From Boswellia sacra (lineage: Eukaryota > Streptophyta > Magnoliopsida > Sapindales > Burseraceae), in assembly GCA_013180625.2 (NCBI GenBank), contig SNVD02009169.1, positions 62,001 to 126,000 of the forward strand: DNA of 64,000 bases, read 5' to 3'. Both the position numbers and the translations under genes were made by a program. The notes below the pieces were generated by a model that did no database searches, was not told the DNA's origin, and was given only the letters and a program-made list of their open reading frames with translations. Shown here in pieces: positions 46,571 through 57,842 of the stretch. Within the stretch, counting starts at the first letter, position 1, and each line of letters starts with the position of its first letter.

Positions 46571-47473
46571 CCCCTGTTGTTGCTGTCCATGACTATTACC
46601 ACTCCTCTGGGCCAAATCCATGGGCTGGGCCAACCCGCTGGGTTGTTACAGACGCCTATCAGCCCATACTTTTGGCTTGAGGCCATTAATAGAGGCGCCC
46701 TCCAATACCTCCTTAGCGACATCGTGAAGAGACGACGTAAGAGTCTTAAATTGCCTTTGATCTCCTCTCACTGTTCTACTTTGCCTCTAATATTCTCTCA
46801 CTGTTTCGCTCTCCCTCAATGCCAAAAATTTCTCAAGGTTTGTTCAGTCTTGCATCGATTGGAACCTGTTTAACAACAACGTCTTTATCTCCTCCCAACT
46901 GCCCACCGAATGTCAACGATCTTCCGACTGGAACCAAGTCACCACCTCCGTGTTAAAACTCACTGCAACGGCTTTGATCTTTTCCACCTCCGACAGGCGG
47001 TTCAATGAGAAATACCGCTCAGCCCTGAAAACCCAACCATCCGGGTCGCTGCCGTCAAACATCGACATCTCTAACTGAAGAGGCCAAACTTCATCGCGCC
47101 TCTCGAAGCTACAATGGATCTTGCCTCCTTCGCGGTCGCTTGGATATCCACTATCAGAGGTAGACATCTCGACTCGTCTCGTTCGAATCTCCGCTCTCCA
47201 TGGGTCATCGTTCCTGCCACCTCCTGTGATGTATGAAGGCAATCCTCCTCTAGATCCTCTCATCAGCATTTTTTGTTTGGACGTTGATGTAGAGTGGTGA
47301 GTGTTCTCCTTGTTCTCTACCGTTATGGCCTTCAGTTTTTCCAAAAGCACTGCCATGCCTTGCTCCAGGAACTGCACCTTCGTCATCCCTTCCTTAACAG
47401 CACTGATATCTTCTTGGAACTAGTTAAGTTTCTCTTCTAATATCTCTATCCTTACTTCCTCTTCATTAGCCAT
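46570..47473 (-). pseudogene. Gag remnant of the PPR-carrying retroelement
   Basis: From MANEEEVRIEIL at 47473. A Gag core reads PLQLEMSMFDGSDPDGWVF, RAERYFSLNRLSEVEK and VVTWFQSEDR; further on (frame 46722-46468 and neighbours) come INGLKPKVWAD and AQPMDLAQR. This is the usual chromovirus Gag order. Several stops and frameshifts. It runs straight into PPR sequence near 46570. Confidence 0.85.
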
Positions 47474-47500
47474 TTTAGGATCTCGGCCTTGATACCAAAT

Positions 47501-47892
47501 TGATAGGGATTCTGTCTCTCCCTCAACAGCACACACTCACACACAACATAGAGTACTGATTCTGAGTATAAAGCTAGGAAAATGAAAGAAATTGTAAGTG
47601 CAGTAGCTAGAGTTAGAAATGATTTTCTTGAATTAATAAGAGTATGGTTTCTGATAACAAAGATAGAGTAAGAGACTCTTCCAGAGGTCTGCCAGCTCTC
47701 CCAAGAGCTAGGCTTTACACAATTCTCTAATTGATTTCCTCCCCTCCCTCTCCATGCCTTCCCTTAATATTCTCTAACTAACTATCCCCCTCTAGCTCAA
47801 CAACTAACTTCTAGACTTTTTTGAAAGCATAAAACAAAACAAGAAAAATAGAAATAAGCATTTCCCTCCCTGCCCTTCACACAGGTCTATCA
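47501..47892 (-). repeat. 5' LTR of the PPR-carrying retroelement
   Basis: 392 bp; a few percent substitutions from the copy at 44812-45203, so not a very recent insertion. Confidence 0.93.
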
Positions 47893-48379
47893 ATATCCTA
47901 TCAAAACCCATATCATCAAACTCACTAAAAAACTACATCAACTGAGTGTCATTCTTAACAATTGGATTTTTTGGCTCCCACGGTATTGAAACTTGCAATT
48001 GGAACTTTTCATCCTTTTCTACCAGCTCCCATATACCATTAGCTTTGCCTCTTCAATCAACTTTTCTCTACTATAGAAAAAGAGATTCATTTTATTTAAA
48101 ACATGAAGCATCCCAAGCATGCAAATTCTCACGAGAAACACACTACAATCACATCAAGTACATTAAGTCAAGAAACTGTAACAATATATGTTAATTAGTA
48201 AAAAATATAACTATCAACACACTACAACCTATATTATTTCACATACACACACTCATATACAAGTGAACTTTTGCATGCATAACACTGACAAGCACCATAA
48301 ACCTTTTATGCATATGCTTTGAACATAAAAAACATGATCTTCACATAGAAATACTCAACAAAGATAAGAAGCAATTTAC

Positions 48380-48860
48380 TCTGGAGGCACTCATGCAACA
48401 AGCTAAAACAAATATGTATTTTCTTAAACTCAAACATTGCATGCAAATGCATAAGAAAACAGAACAATATCACTTTTGACTATCAAACAGAGCACTCATA
48501 GAGAAAGCTTCAACTTTTATGCATGTTTATATGGAAAAGATTGCACTCATATAGCAAGCTGAGACAAACATCCATTTTCTTACACTCAAACTTCATATAC
48601 AAATACATAAGAAAACTGAACAATCATTTCTGAGTATCAAACAGAACATTCATAGAGAAAGCTTTAACTTTTATGCATGTTTATCTAGAAAAGGGAAAAG
48701 ATTACACTCATACAACAAGCTAAAACAAACATGCATTTTCTTACGCTCAAACTTCGCATACAAATACACAAGAAAATAGAACAATATCAATTCTTAGTAT
48801 CAAACAGAACACTCATAGAGCAAGATTTAACTTTTATGCATGTTTATATGGAAACGATTA
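48380..48860. repeat. ~158-bp tandem repeat, 3 copies
   Basis: AAGCTRARACAAAYATSYATTTTCTT recurs at about 48401, 48558 and 48718, each followed by CATAAGAAAA, GAACAAT, TATCAAACAGA and TTTTATGCATGTTTAT. It lies upstream of the MULE N-terminus, so it may be subterminal MULE sequence. Confidence 0.8.
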
Positions 48861-50507
48861 CAACATTAATTGTCAAGCTTAAATAATATACGTTGAAACC
48901 CTAATCAACTTCTCAATAAACTTTTTGAAAAATAAAAAGAGATGTGAGCTTTTTGCCATAATAACACTCAAAATCACCATAACATGTGTAGTGTAGTTCA
49001 TTCCATAGTTACTATTCACATCCATAGACTTAACAAAAAACAAATAATAAGGTGAAAAAATTGATTCAATGTTGATTAACCTCATGTTGGATGCAGATAT
49101 TTGAGAGTTCAAAGGTCCTTGTATCAATTTCTCTCTCACCTTCCTCTGTCTGTTTCAATGGAAGTTGTTTCAATGGAAGATCAAGAGACTTAGGTGACTA
49201 TTTTGTGGGAAAAGCAAGAAAGAGTGTTGAAGAAGCTTTTTTCAATGATCTTCAGCTTGTTAACTATGGTTGAATTACCATAGTTTGCTAACATGGTAGT
49301 TTGCATGTAAGGATGTATAGACAATATTATAAAATACATGGTCTTTAAGCATTATTAAAATTGAATTAAAATTTCAATGGCTTGTGATTGTGATTTTGCC
49401 CTTATTGGCATTGAAACGGATGATCAAAATTTCAATTGGTGGGGCAATTTGCAATTTTTGGAAACCCAAGACGATCTTTTTTTCAAAGCTTACCTCAAGG
49501 GGGAAATATAATTAACCCTAAAATGATATATGAAACAATTGTCCCATGAATACATAGTCCACGTCTTTTAATAAAGGTTACGAGTGACTAATTATAAAGC
49601 TATTCCATTAAAAGGTATAGCAAAGGAGGAGAATAAAGTAATCATGATGAAAAATGAATCATGTGTTTAAACAGAATAATTATACAAACTCGTATTTAGA
49701 AAGATTGAAAATTTGCTCGAAACAAACAAGCCTCTATAAACTTAGGAGTCTAAAATAATAATTTTGTCTTCAGATGTTTGCACTCTAACAAAAATAATTA
49801 AAGAAAACCCTTAAATTCAACCAGTCCTGTTGAAATCTCCTCTTAAAATTGAAAAAATGCTCTCAAAAGTTAATTAAAAAAAAAAAAGAGAAGAATTTAC
49901 GTTCTAGAATGATAAAAAAGAATTAGTGTTATTTGCAAGATTGGATAAATTGTCTGTATCCGCAAAATGGAAAATAAGTAAAACAAACCTAAGTAAATGT
50001 TCCATAGGAAGATCTAGAGAAACAAATTCAAAGGATGATATGTTAAATTATTCCACAATCTACCTTGAATAAGGTAATCTAGAAAGCCTTATTTTTCTAG
50101 TCTTGTGCCTTATCAACATGCAATTCAAAAAGGCAACCTTTGAACAAAGTAGTATTTGATGGGAAGCCCATTATTGAATGGATTATGGAATGATCTTTTG
50201 GAGTATTAGAATGCTCTTAAAATCCATTCTAGTATTTGATCAAGCCTACAAATTAGAAGATGACAGCAATATAAAATTGTGAGAATCATCACAACCAACT
50301 TTATTGGACAATCCAAGGTTAATGTGATTCAGCCATAACCGAATAAGAATGGATAAAGATTTTATCTACTACAACAACCATTATAGCCACAAGCTAGAAT
50401 GAGATGAGCAAATAGAGCACAAGCCTCCAATTAAGGATTATTTAAATTCAAATTTCACTATTTAAAGTCACCCAATTGTTTAAACTATCGGTAATTCAAT
50501 CTAAATT
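48861..50507. other. Intergenic, no gene recognised
   Basis: Short ORFs only (for example 48879-49139 minus and 49091-49273 plus) without family resemblance. It may contain the right end of the MULE, but I could not identify it. Confidence 0.4.
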
Positions 50508-50709
50508 AAGGTAGCTATGCCCAAAACTTTTTTTTTTCCAAACAAAGGACGAAAATATAAAAATAGAAATTGATGCTATCCTTATTTTAAGAAATGAAAA
50601 GAAAAGAAAGCATCTTTCCAAAGCATAATCAAAAGAGGCAGTTTTTGTTCATAGTGAAAAAGAAAAAGCATCAAATTGATCTTTGTTAAATTAAAAGCTC
50701 TGATGCCAC

Positions 50710-51056
50710 TGTTAGTTATTAGAAACTGATTCAATAAATAGCGTTTAGTGGACGAGTGTTTGTGAATTGTATTTTAGTAGTGAGGGGTATAATAGTAAAA
50801 GCTTGAAAGTTTTGGATGCGAAGGAAGTTTTAGAAGGACAAGAACTAAACTAGAGTATTTCAGTAATGAGGCTAATTGTTTAGCCTACTTACAATAGACC
50901 CCTTCTAAGCTTATTCACAATTATGCATCACTGACTTAATACTTTCTATATAATTCCATGATTCAATTTAAACCACACAAATTTACTTGCTGTCTAAGCA
51001 TTTGTAGACATATTTAGTAATTTAAAATTATAAACTTGGATTTTACATGATTTTTC
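50710..51056 (-). repeat. Copia LTR copy A
   Basis: On the minus strand it ends AATAACTAACA next to GTGGCATCAGAGC. Shares GCAAGTAAATTT.TGTGG, GGCTAAACAATTAGCC and TCACAAACACTC with copy A'. Confidence 0.75.
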
Positions 51057-51149
51057 TAGACAAAGAAGTAATTAACATTTTTACTTAGTATTTTGTATAA
51101 ACCTTCCAAAATCACAAAGCACTTTATCAATACTTTAACACTCCTTTGG

Positions 51150-51372
51150 TAATAATATATACCATAGCATTTCAAACTTGGCCCTAAGAAGTGCTTTTTA
51201 GTGAAGATATTAGCAACTTGTTCCTTTATCTTGTAATATCTTTTTGAATTTAGCCGTCAACATTGATCTTTGTCAGTTACACCCACTTCACACAAATGAT
51301 TTCTTTGCCTAATGGGCGCTCAACAAGCTCCCGTGTGTTTTTCTTCTTGATCGTCTTAATTCCTTCTTCCAT
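51150..51372 (-). pseudogene. Copia RT start fused to RNase H end
   Basis: From 51372 the minus strand reads MEEGIKTIKKKNTRELVE, GKEIICVKWV (start of a copia RT domain: E-x-N-T-W-E-L-V, I-x-x-K-W-V), a stop, then INVDG. Near 51235 it reads EQVANIFTKKHFLGPS, the ADIFTK-type RNase H end. The whole RT core between them is deleted. Confidence 0.75.
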
Positions 51373-51484
51373 AGTTTTCCTCCTCTTAAATTTCTTTTTA
51401 TTTTTTAGTTTGATTTTTTTGTTCAAATATTGATAATGCGCTCTGTGATTCTAGAAGGTTATGAAAAAAAAGTTAATGTACATT

Positions 51485-51847
51485 AAAATCATGTAAAATA
51501 TCCAAATATTATAATATTTAAATTACTAGATGTGTCTAGAAATACGTAGGCAGCAAGTAAATTTTTGTGGTTTAAATTGATAGTCCCGAAATTGTGTAAA
51601 AATGTAAAGACAGTGATGCACAATTGTGAATAGGCTTAGAATGATTAAGTTGTAAGTAGGCTAAACAATTAGCCTCACTATAATAAAACACTCCATTTCA
51701 TTTTGAATTACCTCCTTTTGTCCCTCTAAAACCCCATTGCATCCAAAACCTTTAGGATTTTACTATCATAACCCTCACCACTAATATACACTTCACAAAC
51801 ACTCCACTAAGCACTATTTACTCAATCACTTTTTTAATAAATTAACA
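51485..51847 (+). repeat. Copia LTR copy A' (inverted relative to A)
   Basis: Begins about ATCATGTAAAATA and ends AAATTAACA, followed by GTGGAATCATAACC, a mutated Met-tRNA primer site. Confidence 0.75.
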
Positions 51848-52065
51848 GTGGAATCATAACCTAAAATACTGTAGCTTTGTCCAAAACATTTGTTCCAAAC
51901 AAAGGATGAAAAAAAAAGTCAATAGAGATTGATGCTATATCTTTTGATTAAAATTTAAAAATATATATATTTTCAAAGCAGAATTAAGGAGGAAGTTTTT
52001 GACAATTCATAGTGGAAAACAAAAAGCATTAGATTGGTCTTCCATTGATCCATATGGAAAAGACT

Positions 52066-54212
52066 TTGTCATAATATCTTTTTAATTAATAAGGGGAAGA
52101 GAAAAGCATGTCAAATGCATGGCCACAAAATCATACAAATTTGTGCCAACAATTAATAGGGTTGAAGAGAAGGCGTGTGAAGAATCACATACCCAGGTGC
52201 AAATATGTTTCATGTTAACCTTCAACAATAAAAAACCTAAGGATTTCTTTTACAACAAAATGCTTAAGTGAAAGGTGCCACCAATCATGAATAAATAGGT
52301 TTCGCAATGCATGAATGAATTCATAGAAGATCCAGCCATAAATTGCAAGTTCCAGCAACCTTAAGATGATACAAAAACTCATAAAATGTGCTTTTATACA
52401 TGCAAGAAAGTAAAAAGGCTTTAACATTAACTCAAGAGATGTATACAAGGATCTATTTGTGATGCCACAGGCATCTAGCTTTTGTAATAACATTTCAATA
52501 ATAAGAGTTATTCACTGTAATTCATATCTCTGTTTCTCTAATGCTCTTTCAATCTCCTACTTATCTCTTGCTTTCTGTTCCATCTTAAGATTACATGTAA
52601 GATATTTTTGTTCTTGATATTTTATTTAGAATTTTTATCATATTCATGTATTTGCCTGTAAATTATGTTTATAAGCTTTTGATTATATGATTAATAACTT
52701 GGGATGCTTGATAGCATCTTCCTTTTTATAGGTTTTTCTTTATTAGCCGATGCTTATCCAAGCTTGAGAATGTAATGATTTTAATAGTAGACAAATATTC
52801 TATCGTTCTTATTTGGATAAAATTGAATCTCACCAACCTCAAAGTTGTCTAACAAGGCCAGTTGCAATGATTCCAAAGATTTATATAGCATTGTTATTTC
52901 AATCTATTGCTCAAGTGAAAATTAACACGATTTTAGGAGTACTACAATATGATAGTATATATAAAGGGCCATCTATATTCCATTCAATAATAGAATCCTA
53001 TCAAATCTACTCTATCATAGATCGTCTTTTCAAATTACGTGTTAACGATTGAACCTCAAATAATAGGGCTTTTTAGGCTTACCTCATTTAAGATTATTTA
53101 AATTAGATGATTTATTGAAGACTACTATAGAGCAACTTCACCTATTATTTTCTTAAATTTGTTACTTGGCTTGTTTGATAAGACATTTACTTAAACTTGT
53201 TTTACTTCTTTCTTTCTAGTGTATGGATAATTTATCTACCCCTATAACAAACTTAGATAAGCTTTCGAAAGCCTAAATCCTCTCTTTTTAATTGTTGGGG
53301 AGGATTAGTCGAATTTGAACTTTTATTACTATTATGGGAAGATGAACATTTGTTAGCGACACTTGTGTTTGTATTGCTTAATTGTTTAATTTGGAGAAGA
53401 TTTTCTAATCCTTCTAGTCCATTTCCCACGGATTGTAAATTCTAATTTGTATGATTATCCTACTTGAACATATTATTTAATGTTTCCACCATGACTGCGC
53501 GCTTTGTTCACCTCCTATATGATATACCCTTTGTAGAGTAACTTTACAATTACTTGTAGCTTTTATGGAAAGAATTGAGGATTTATTGATGAGACAATCT
53601 TTTGATATATGTATTATTTTATGCTTATTTGTACCATCAACCGCAATTTAAGAAATTTTTTTACTGAACTTAAATATTCTAATTTCAATTTTCTTTTTCA
53701 AGAATAAGAAATCACAATTCTTTTCCTTGATATACATGAATTTTATGTATAAAGTTTGTCAATGATTCTTTTCTTTCTCACAAAAATTAGTTGGAAACCT
53801 TTCTCTATCTTTCTTTTTTTTTTCGAATTAAAATATTCGTTGAGTAAATCTTTTTCAATTTGGAAGCTATTGGTATTTAATTACCTTAAGCTTTAAATTT
53901 GGAAGACATTACACTAAAAACATGGATTTTTTTTTTCCTTAAACACTGATCATCCAAATGGGATCTAACTCATGACATCAATTATGGAAAATAAAGGAAT
54001 TTAAACTTTCTAAAGCTGATCTTAAAATATTGAAAATAATCCGCTCACTAAAAAAGTGCTCGAGCTTTACAAGATCTTCAAAGCGATTCTCTTTAACTAC
54101 TTGAACTGTATGTGTTTCTTTCCTTCGCCTCCATTTCTTCTTCCCTGACTCCATTTCTTTGTCATCTCTTTTGGCTCTCTCCTTTCTTTTTCCATTTTAT
54201 GGCTCTCTAGTT
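52066..54212. other. Intergenic; unassigned ORF at 52813-53052
   Basis: About 2.1 kb, AT-rich. The plus-strand frame 52813-53052 (79 aa, from MDKIESHQPQS to FKLRVND) has even composition but matches no family I know; it could be a short fragment of an organelle or transposon gene. The rest holds nothing recognisable. TAGTT at 54208-54212 is the candidate target duplication of the next element. Confidence 0.4.
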
Positions 54213-55033
54213 TGAGAGTTCTGGAAGTATGCATTTATAAAAAAAACAAAGCTGTAAACTGTAAAGTAAATTGGCACAGGAAGATTTTTACGTGGTTTAA
54301 TAAAACCTACGTCCACGGACGACTATAGAGCTGCAATTCACTAAGTTCTTGTTTGTACAAACTTTAGGACCTTTTACAGTGCTGACTCACCCTCACACAC
54401 GGACCTAATCTTTGTAAAATAAAATCTTCGCAAAGATCATAAACTTTAGTGACACTGTCTACTCTCTGTTGCAAATAACTTAACTACACTCTGTTAAGTT
54501 AAACATAACACACAAAGTTTGACATTGAATTACATAAACACTTAACCCGCAAGTTATCCCAAGTTTCTACTAACTCACATAGACTCAATCAACAACTCAT
54601 GTATGATTTCTACCACTCATACATGAATCAAAAGACTCAAAGAATCAAATTAAAGAATCATCCCAATTTGCATTGAAGCTCTTCTATCAATTCATAGAAT
54701 GCCAAAATCAAGACTCTCTCATAACCAAATCAGCTAACCAGTTAATCTCTCTTTAAAGTGCTCTACCGCCTGGTTATTACATGATATATAGTGAGAGGCC
54801 TAGACGAAATCTTCTAGAAATCCTGTAAAAGATCTAATCAAAATCATGTTAGGATTAGGAGAAATAAAATAGGAAGTGATATAATCAAACTCCTAAGGAA
54901 TTAGAATAAATAAATATTCTCCTATTCTAATTAGAATACAAGATACTATATTATAATCTAAAGAGATATTTATTATAAATCAAATCCTTCCTAAAATAAA
55001 ATTCTAGAACAGTAAAATAAGAATCCAAATAAT

Positions 55034-55247
55034 GAGTAATGCTACTCATACAAACTACTTATACAAACTCACACATACAAACTAATGTGGCATCCCTATA
55101 TGATTGCCACATCATCCATGTTAATTAATGTCATTTATTATTAATATATATTTATCAAATCATTGCATTTATTTATCAAATCACATCATGCCACGTCAGT
55201 TTGTATGAGTAAGTTTGTATAAATAGTTTGTAAGAGTACTATTACTC
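55034..55247. mobile_element. 214-bp MITE, Mutator-like, inside the LTR
   Basis: Terminal inverted repeats of about 58 bp: GAGTAATGCTACTCATACAA on the left against GAGTAATAGTACTCTTACAA from the right end, both continuing to A/GACGTGGCA-type motifs. The flanks CCAAATAAT and CAAAATAAT look like a 9-bp target duplication with one mismatch. Long ends plus a 9-bp duplication point to a Mutator MITE. No coding capacity. Confidence 0.75.
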
Positions 55248-55369
55248 CAAAATAATATTCTTGTTTCATCTCAAGTTGATCAAAATATAACATGTGCATG
55301 ACACATGCATGTTGACACAAAAAAGATCTCGTCACCAACTTCTCGGTACAAGTGCTTGACACATACAAC

Positions 55370-55680
55370 TCGACACTCGACACTCAAAGGTTTGACACAA
55401 CAGTCTCGACATGCGACACAATCGTAACACTCGACTAAAGCTCGATAATCGACAAAATCTCGACACTAGACGAAGTCGAAACTCGATAAAATCTTGACAC
55501 TGGATGATATCGAAACTTGACAAAAACTCGACACTAGATGAAATCGAAACTCGACAAAAACTCGACAAACACACTTGACACCAATAAGCTCGACATAATC
55601 AACTCGATACATCTCGACATATCTCGACACATCTCGACATAGTCAACTCGACACATCTCGACATATCTCGACACATCGCG
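55370..55680. repeat. CTCGACA-type short repeats in the LTR
   Basis: More than 20 irregular copies of TCGACA/CTCGACAY with spacing of 9-20 bp near the LTR's outer transcribed end (U3 start on the minus strand). It keeps chance frames open (55332-55832). Confidence 0.8.
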
Positions 55681-56199
55681 ACACCAACAATCTCCCCCTT
55701 TTTGGCAACTTGTGATGAAAGCACTAAACTATTTCTAGTAAAAATAACATGTGAGCTGTTACAAAAATTATAACAGAATACTGTCATAACTTTGTATATC
55801 CTGCAATCAAAATAAAACACAGAAAAAAACACATAACATCAAAATAGGTCAAATGTACACACATAGCATAAGAAATTGTTTTCTTACTCCCCCTCACTTC
55901 TTATGTACACCTTTGAGGAATAAGCAACAAACAAAAACAAAAATAAACACATAACACAGTTAAGGAGATAACAAAAAAAAAAAACAAAAAGATCAGCATT
56001 AGCACAAAGGATCAGCAGCACAACAACTCCCTTATCTCCCCCTTGATTTCAGCACAAGTGGCCAAAAGTAACTAAGTCTGGGAGACTTGCAAACTAGTGG
56101 AGAAGTGGAGCTGCCAGGGCACTTTTTGGTTCTGCGAGCAACAAATTTAAACATGTGCCAAGAAGTGGGGGTAGGTTGGTCAGATGGAACAGATGCTGG

Positions 56200-57840
56200 C
56201 TATGCATTAGTATTTTCAGAAGAAGTAGCAGTAACTTCAGCTACAATTCTTCTGATTTCCTTCTCACAAAGTTCTGCACTGGTTGTCTGAGTTGGTGGTG
56301 GAGAGGTAGGAGGCTCTATTTCAGTTGCTTCAGGGAGAGGAAAATCATGAGGTTCTTCTTCAGTAAGTGGTGAAGGCTGTTTCATTCTGGATTCTACTTG
56401 TGTTGGTTCATCTGACACAGATTCATCTTTTAAAGCTAGAGCTGATGATTGAATTTTCTCCTTCTTCTTCTGGTCAGATGATTTCTTTACCATTTTAACT
56501 ATCTACTTTCCCTTCCTTCTTGTTCCCTTTGTAGTAATCTGGATTGGTTTTTCCTTCTGTTTTGATTTGACTGTTATTTTTGTCTCAACAACAGGTTGTG
56601 TAGCTTGACCTGCCGCATGCACTTGATCAGCTTCCTCAGTTAGTGGTTTATCAGCCTTAGGTATGGACTCAGTTGGTTTCTAAGGAACCATAGTTTCATG
56701 CTCCATCGGTTGTGGTGCTGTGGTAGTACCAGGATGTCTTGCAAACTTTTCTTCCAAAGCAGATTGCTTGAGTTTAATTTCTTTCAAATCCTACACAATT
56801 TCTATTAAGGTAGAGTTGATCAGTACAAGTTGTTCTTCAATATTGTTCAACTGATTTTTTCTGACTCTCTTAGGTTTCAGTGCAGGTACAGGTAAGTCGG
56901 ATTTGTCATGCAGTCTTTGAAGAAATCCCTTTGTAATAGATTTAGACAGAATTTCAATTTGTTCATTAGAGCTCAGGGGGATGCTGTTCTGTGTAAGAAT
57001 CCCTTGGATCAAACAAGGAAACATAAGCAAATGATAATCAGTGTGATAAGATCCAATCTGTACAATTGATCTATAGGCTAGCAAACCAAAGTTAATTGGT
57101 CGATTGGTGCCTAAACAAAATAGAAGTTTCACTCTATCTTCCGAACCTGATTTTGATAGGAAGAAGGAAGCCAGTTAAATTGAGTTATCTTATGCAACAC
57201 TCGATATTTCTTCCTAAGGTATTGCTGGTCTATACCATCCTTCGGCTGCCAAACAATGTCTGTTCTACCATTCAATTCCTCTATTATTTCGACCATGTTA
57301 TATTCTTCACTTAATGCATGTAAACTGCCTATGGGAATGTCTAGGAAAGTGTTTATAAAATTCGGAGAGAACTTAACAAACTTTCCTCGACAATAAACTT
57401 TGTGATACAGAAAGCTTTTAGGATCATCAATGGCAGATGAGATATTTGTATAAAATTCTTGAATTAAAGCCTTCACAGGGGGTAGGAATTTTTTTTACCG
57501 TATGAGTCCAATAAATAGACTCAATCATCTCACTCAGGCCATAGCAGTCGAAATCTGACAGTTTCACCGGCCTTTCCATCTGCAGATTCCGTTTTGAAGT
57601 GAACTTCGTAAAATGTTGTTTGATGGCTGCCGTAAGGAATTTGTTGTACTTTGGCTTGACTTTATCTTTCATCCTCTTCATTGGAACTAACTCGTCCTCG
57701 CTCATGGCTGGATCAGTTGCGATCTCAGCATGTGCTTGTTACATCGGAGATGACTGAATACTGTCACTCTTGTTGTAACTGGAGCCGCTAGGTGAAGATG
57801 AAGAACTGGCTGTCTTTGTTGAATCAGAGGAGGTTGCCAT
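56200..57840 (-). pseudogene. Env-like ORF of the Sirevirus
   Basis: From MATSSDSTKTASSSS at 57840, through an in-frame TAA soon after SIQSSPM, then MSEDELVPMKRMKDK (57705), VKLSDFDCYGLSEMIE, a frameshift near 57480, PVKALIQEFYTNIS, GKFVKFSPNFINTFL, LPSSYQNQVRKIE, and LLFCLGTNRPINFGLLA to about 56790, ending in a Pro/Glu-rich tail (56493-56200). Its place between RNase H and the 3' LTR matches the env-like ORF of SIRE1-type elements. The role is unproven in any such element. At least one stop and one or two frameshifts. Confidence 0.75.
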
Positions 57841-57842
57841 GG

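Larger units (their letters stand above)
44812..47892 (-). mobile_element. 3.1 kb chromovirus-type LTR retrotransposon carrying a PPR gene fragment
   Basis: Two 392-bp LTRs (44812-45203 and 47501-47892) are bounded by TG...CA, with perfect target duplication ATATC (44807-44811 and 47893-47897). Transcription is leftward: the primer site ATTTGGTATCAAGGCC lies at 47485-47500 and the purine tract GTTTGGGCGGTGGGTAA is just right of 45203. The interior, 5' to 3': gag (47473-about 46570), PPR sequence (about 46570-45707), integrase C-terminus and chromodomain (45706-45215). Protease, RT, RNase H and most of the integrase are gone. The insertion lies in the MULE N-terminal coding region. Confidence 0.93.
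36880..48060 (-). pseudogene. Mutator-like (MuDR/MULE) transposase, split by two insertions
   Basis: Minus-strand order: N-terminal part (about 48060-47893: GIWELVEKDEKFQ, VSIPWEPKNPIV), continuing at 44806-44249 (acidic region, then DFEFLVGNLFNDVHHFREVL and KNDGNRLT), then 38442-36880. The last part has RCITEGCPWRIHA (DNA-binding/FLYWCH-like end), FISLDGCFVKG (core with the catalytic-type Asp), NIDVYQWLANLDPTIW and KPVVFLLNHIRKKMM, a SWIM finger WCDCGAWSIVGIRCKH, and a final CSFCNSSTHNRRTCK knuckle. Stops and frameshifts are scattered throughout. The gaps are a chromovirus-type retroelement (44812-47892) and a CACTA element (38443-44245); removing them and one duplication copy rejoins the frame at both sites. 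TIRs were not found. Confidence 0.9.
50508..52065. mobile_element. Rearranged Ty1/copia remnant with inverted LTRs
   Basis: Order: block D1 (50508-50695), LTR copy A (50710-51056), pol remnant (51150-51372, minus), LTR copy A' inverted (51485-51847), block D2 (51862-52065). A and A' are inverted repeats of about 350 bp, while D1 and D2 are direct repeats of each other (GTCCAAAAC, CAAACAAAGGA, GATTGATGCTAT, AAAAGCAT). Primer-like sites flank both LTRs: GTGGCATCAGAGC (minus, 50709-50697) and GTGGAATCATAACC (plus, 51848-). Simple insertion cannot give this arrangement; an inversion between two copies probably did. Confidence 0.7.
54213..55689 (-). repeat. Sirevirus 3' LTR (1477 bp)
   Basis: On the minus strand it runs TGTTGGTGTCG...CTCTCA. 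It contains a MITE (55034-55247) and a CTCGACA-rich array (55370-55680). Confidence 0.9.

Noticed and set aside
52813..53052. 79-aa ORF considered as a plastid or mitochondrial gene fragment
   Set aside because: I could not match it to any organelle gene with confidence, so it is only noted as unassigned.
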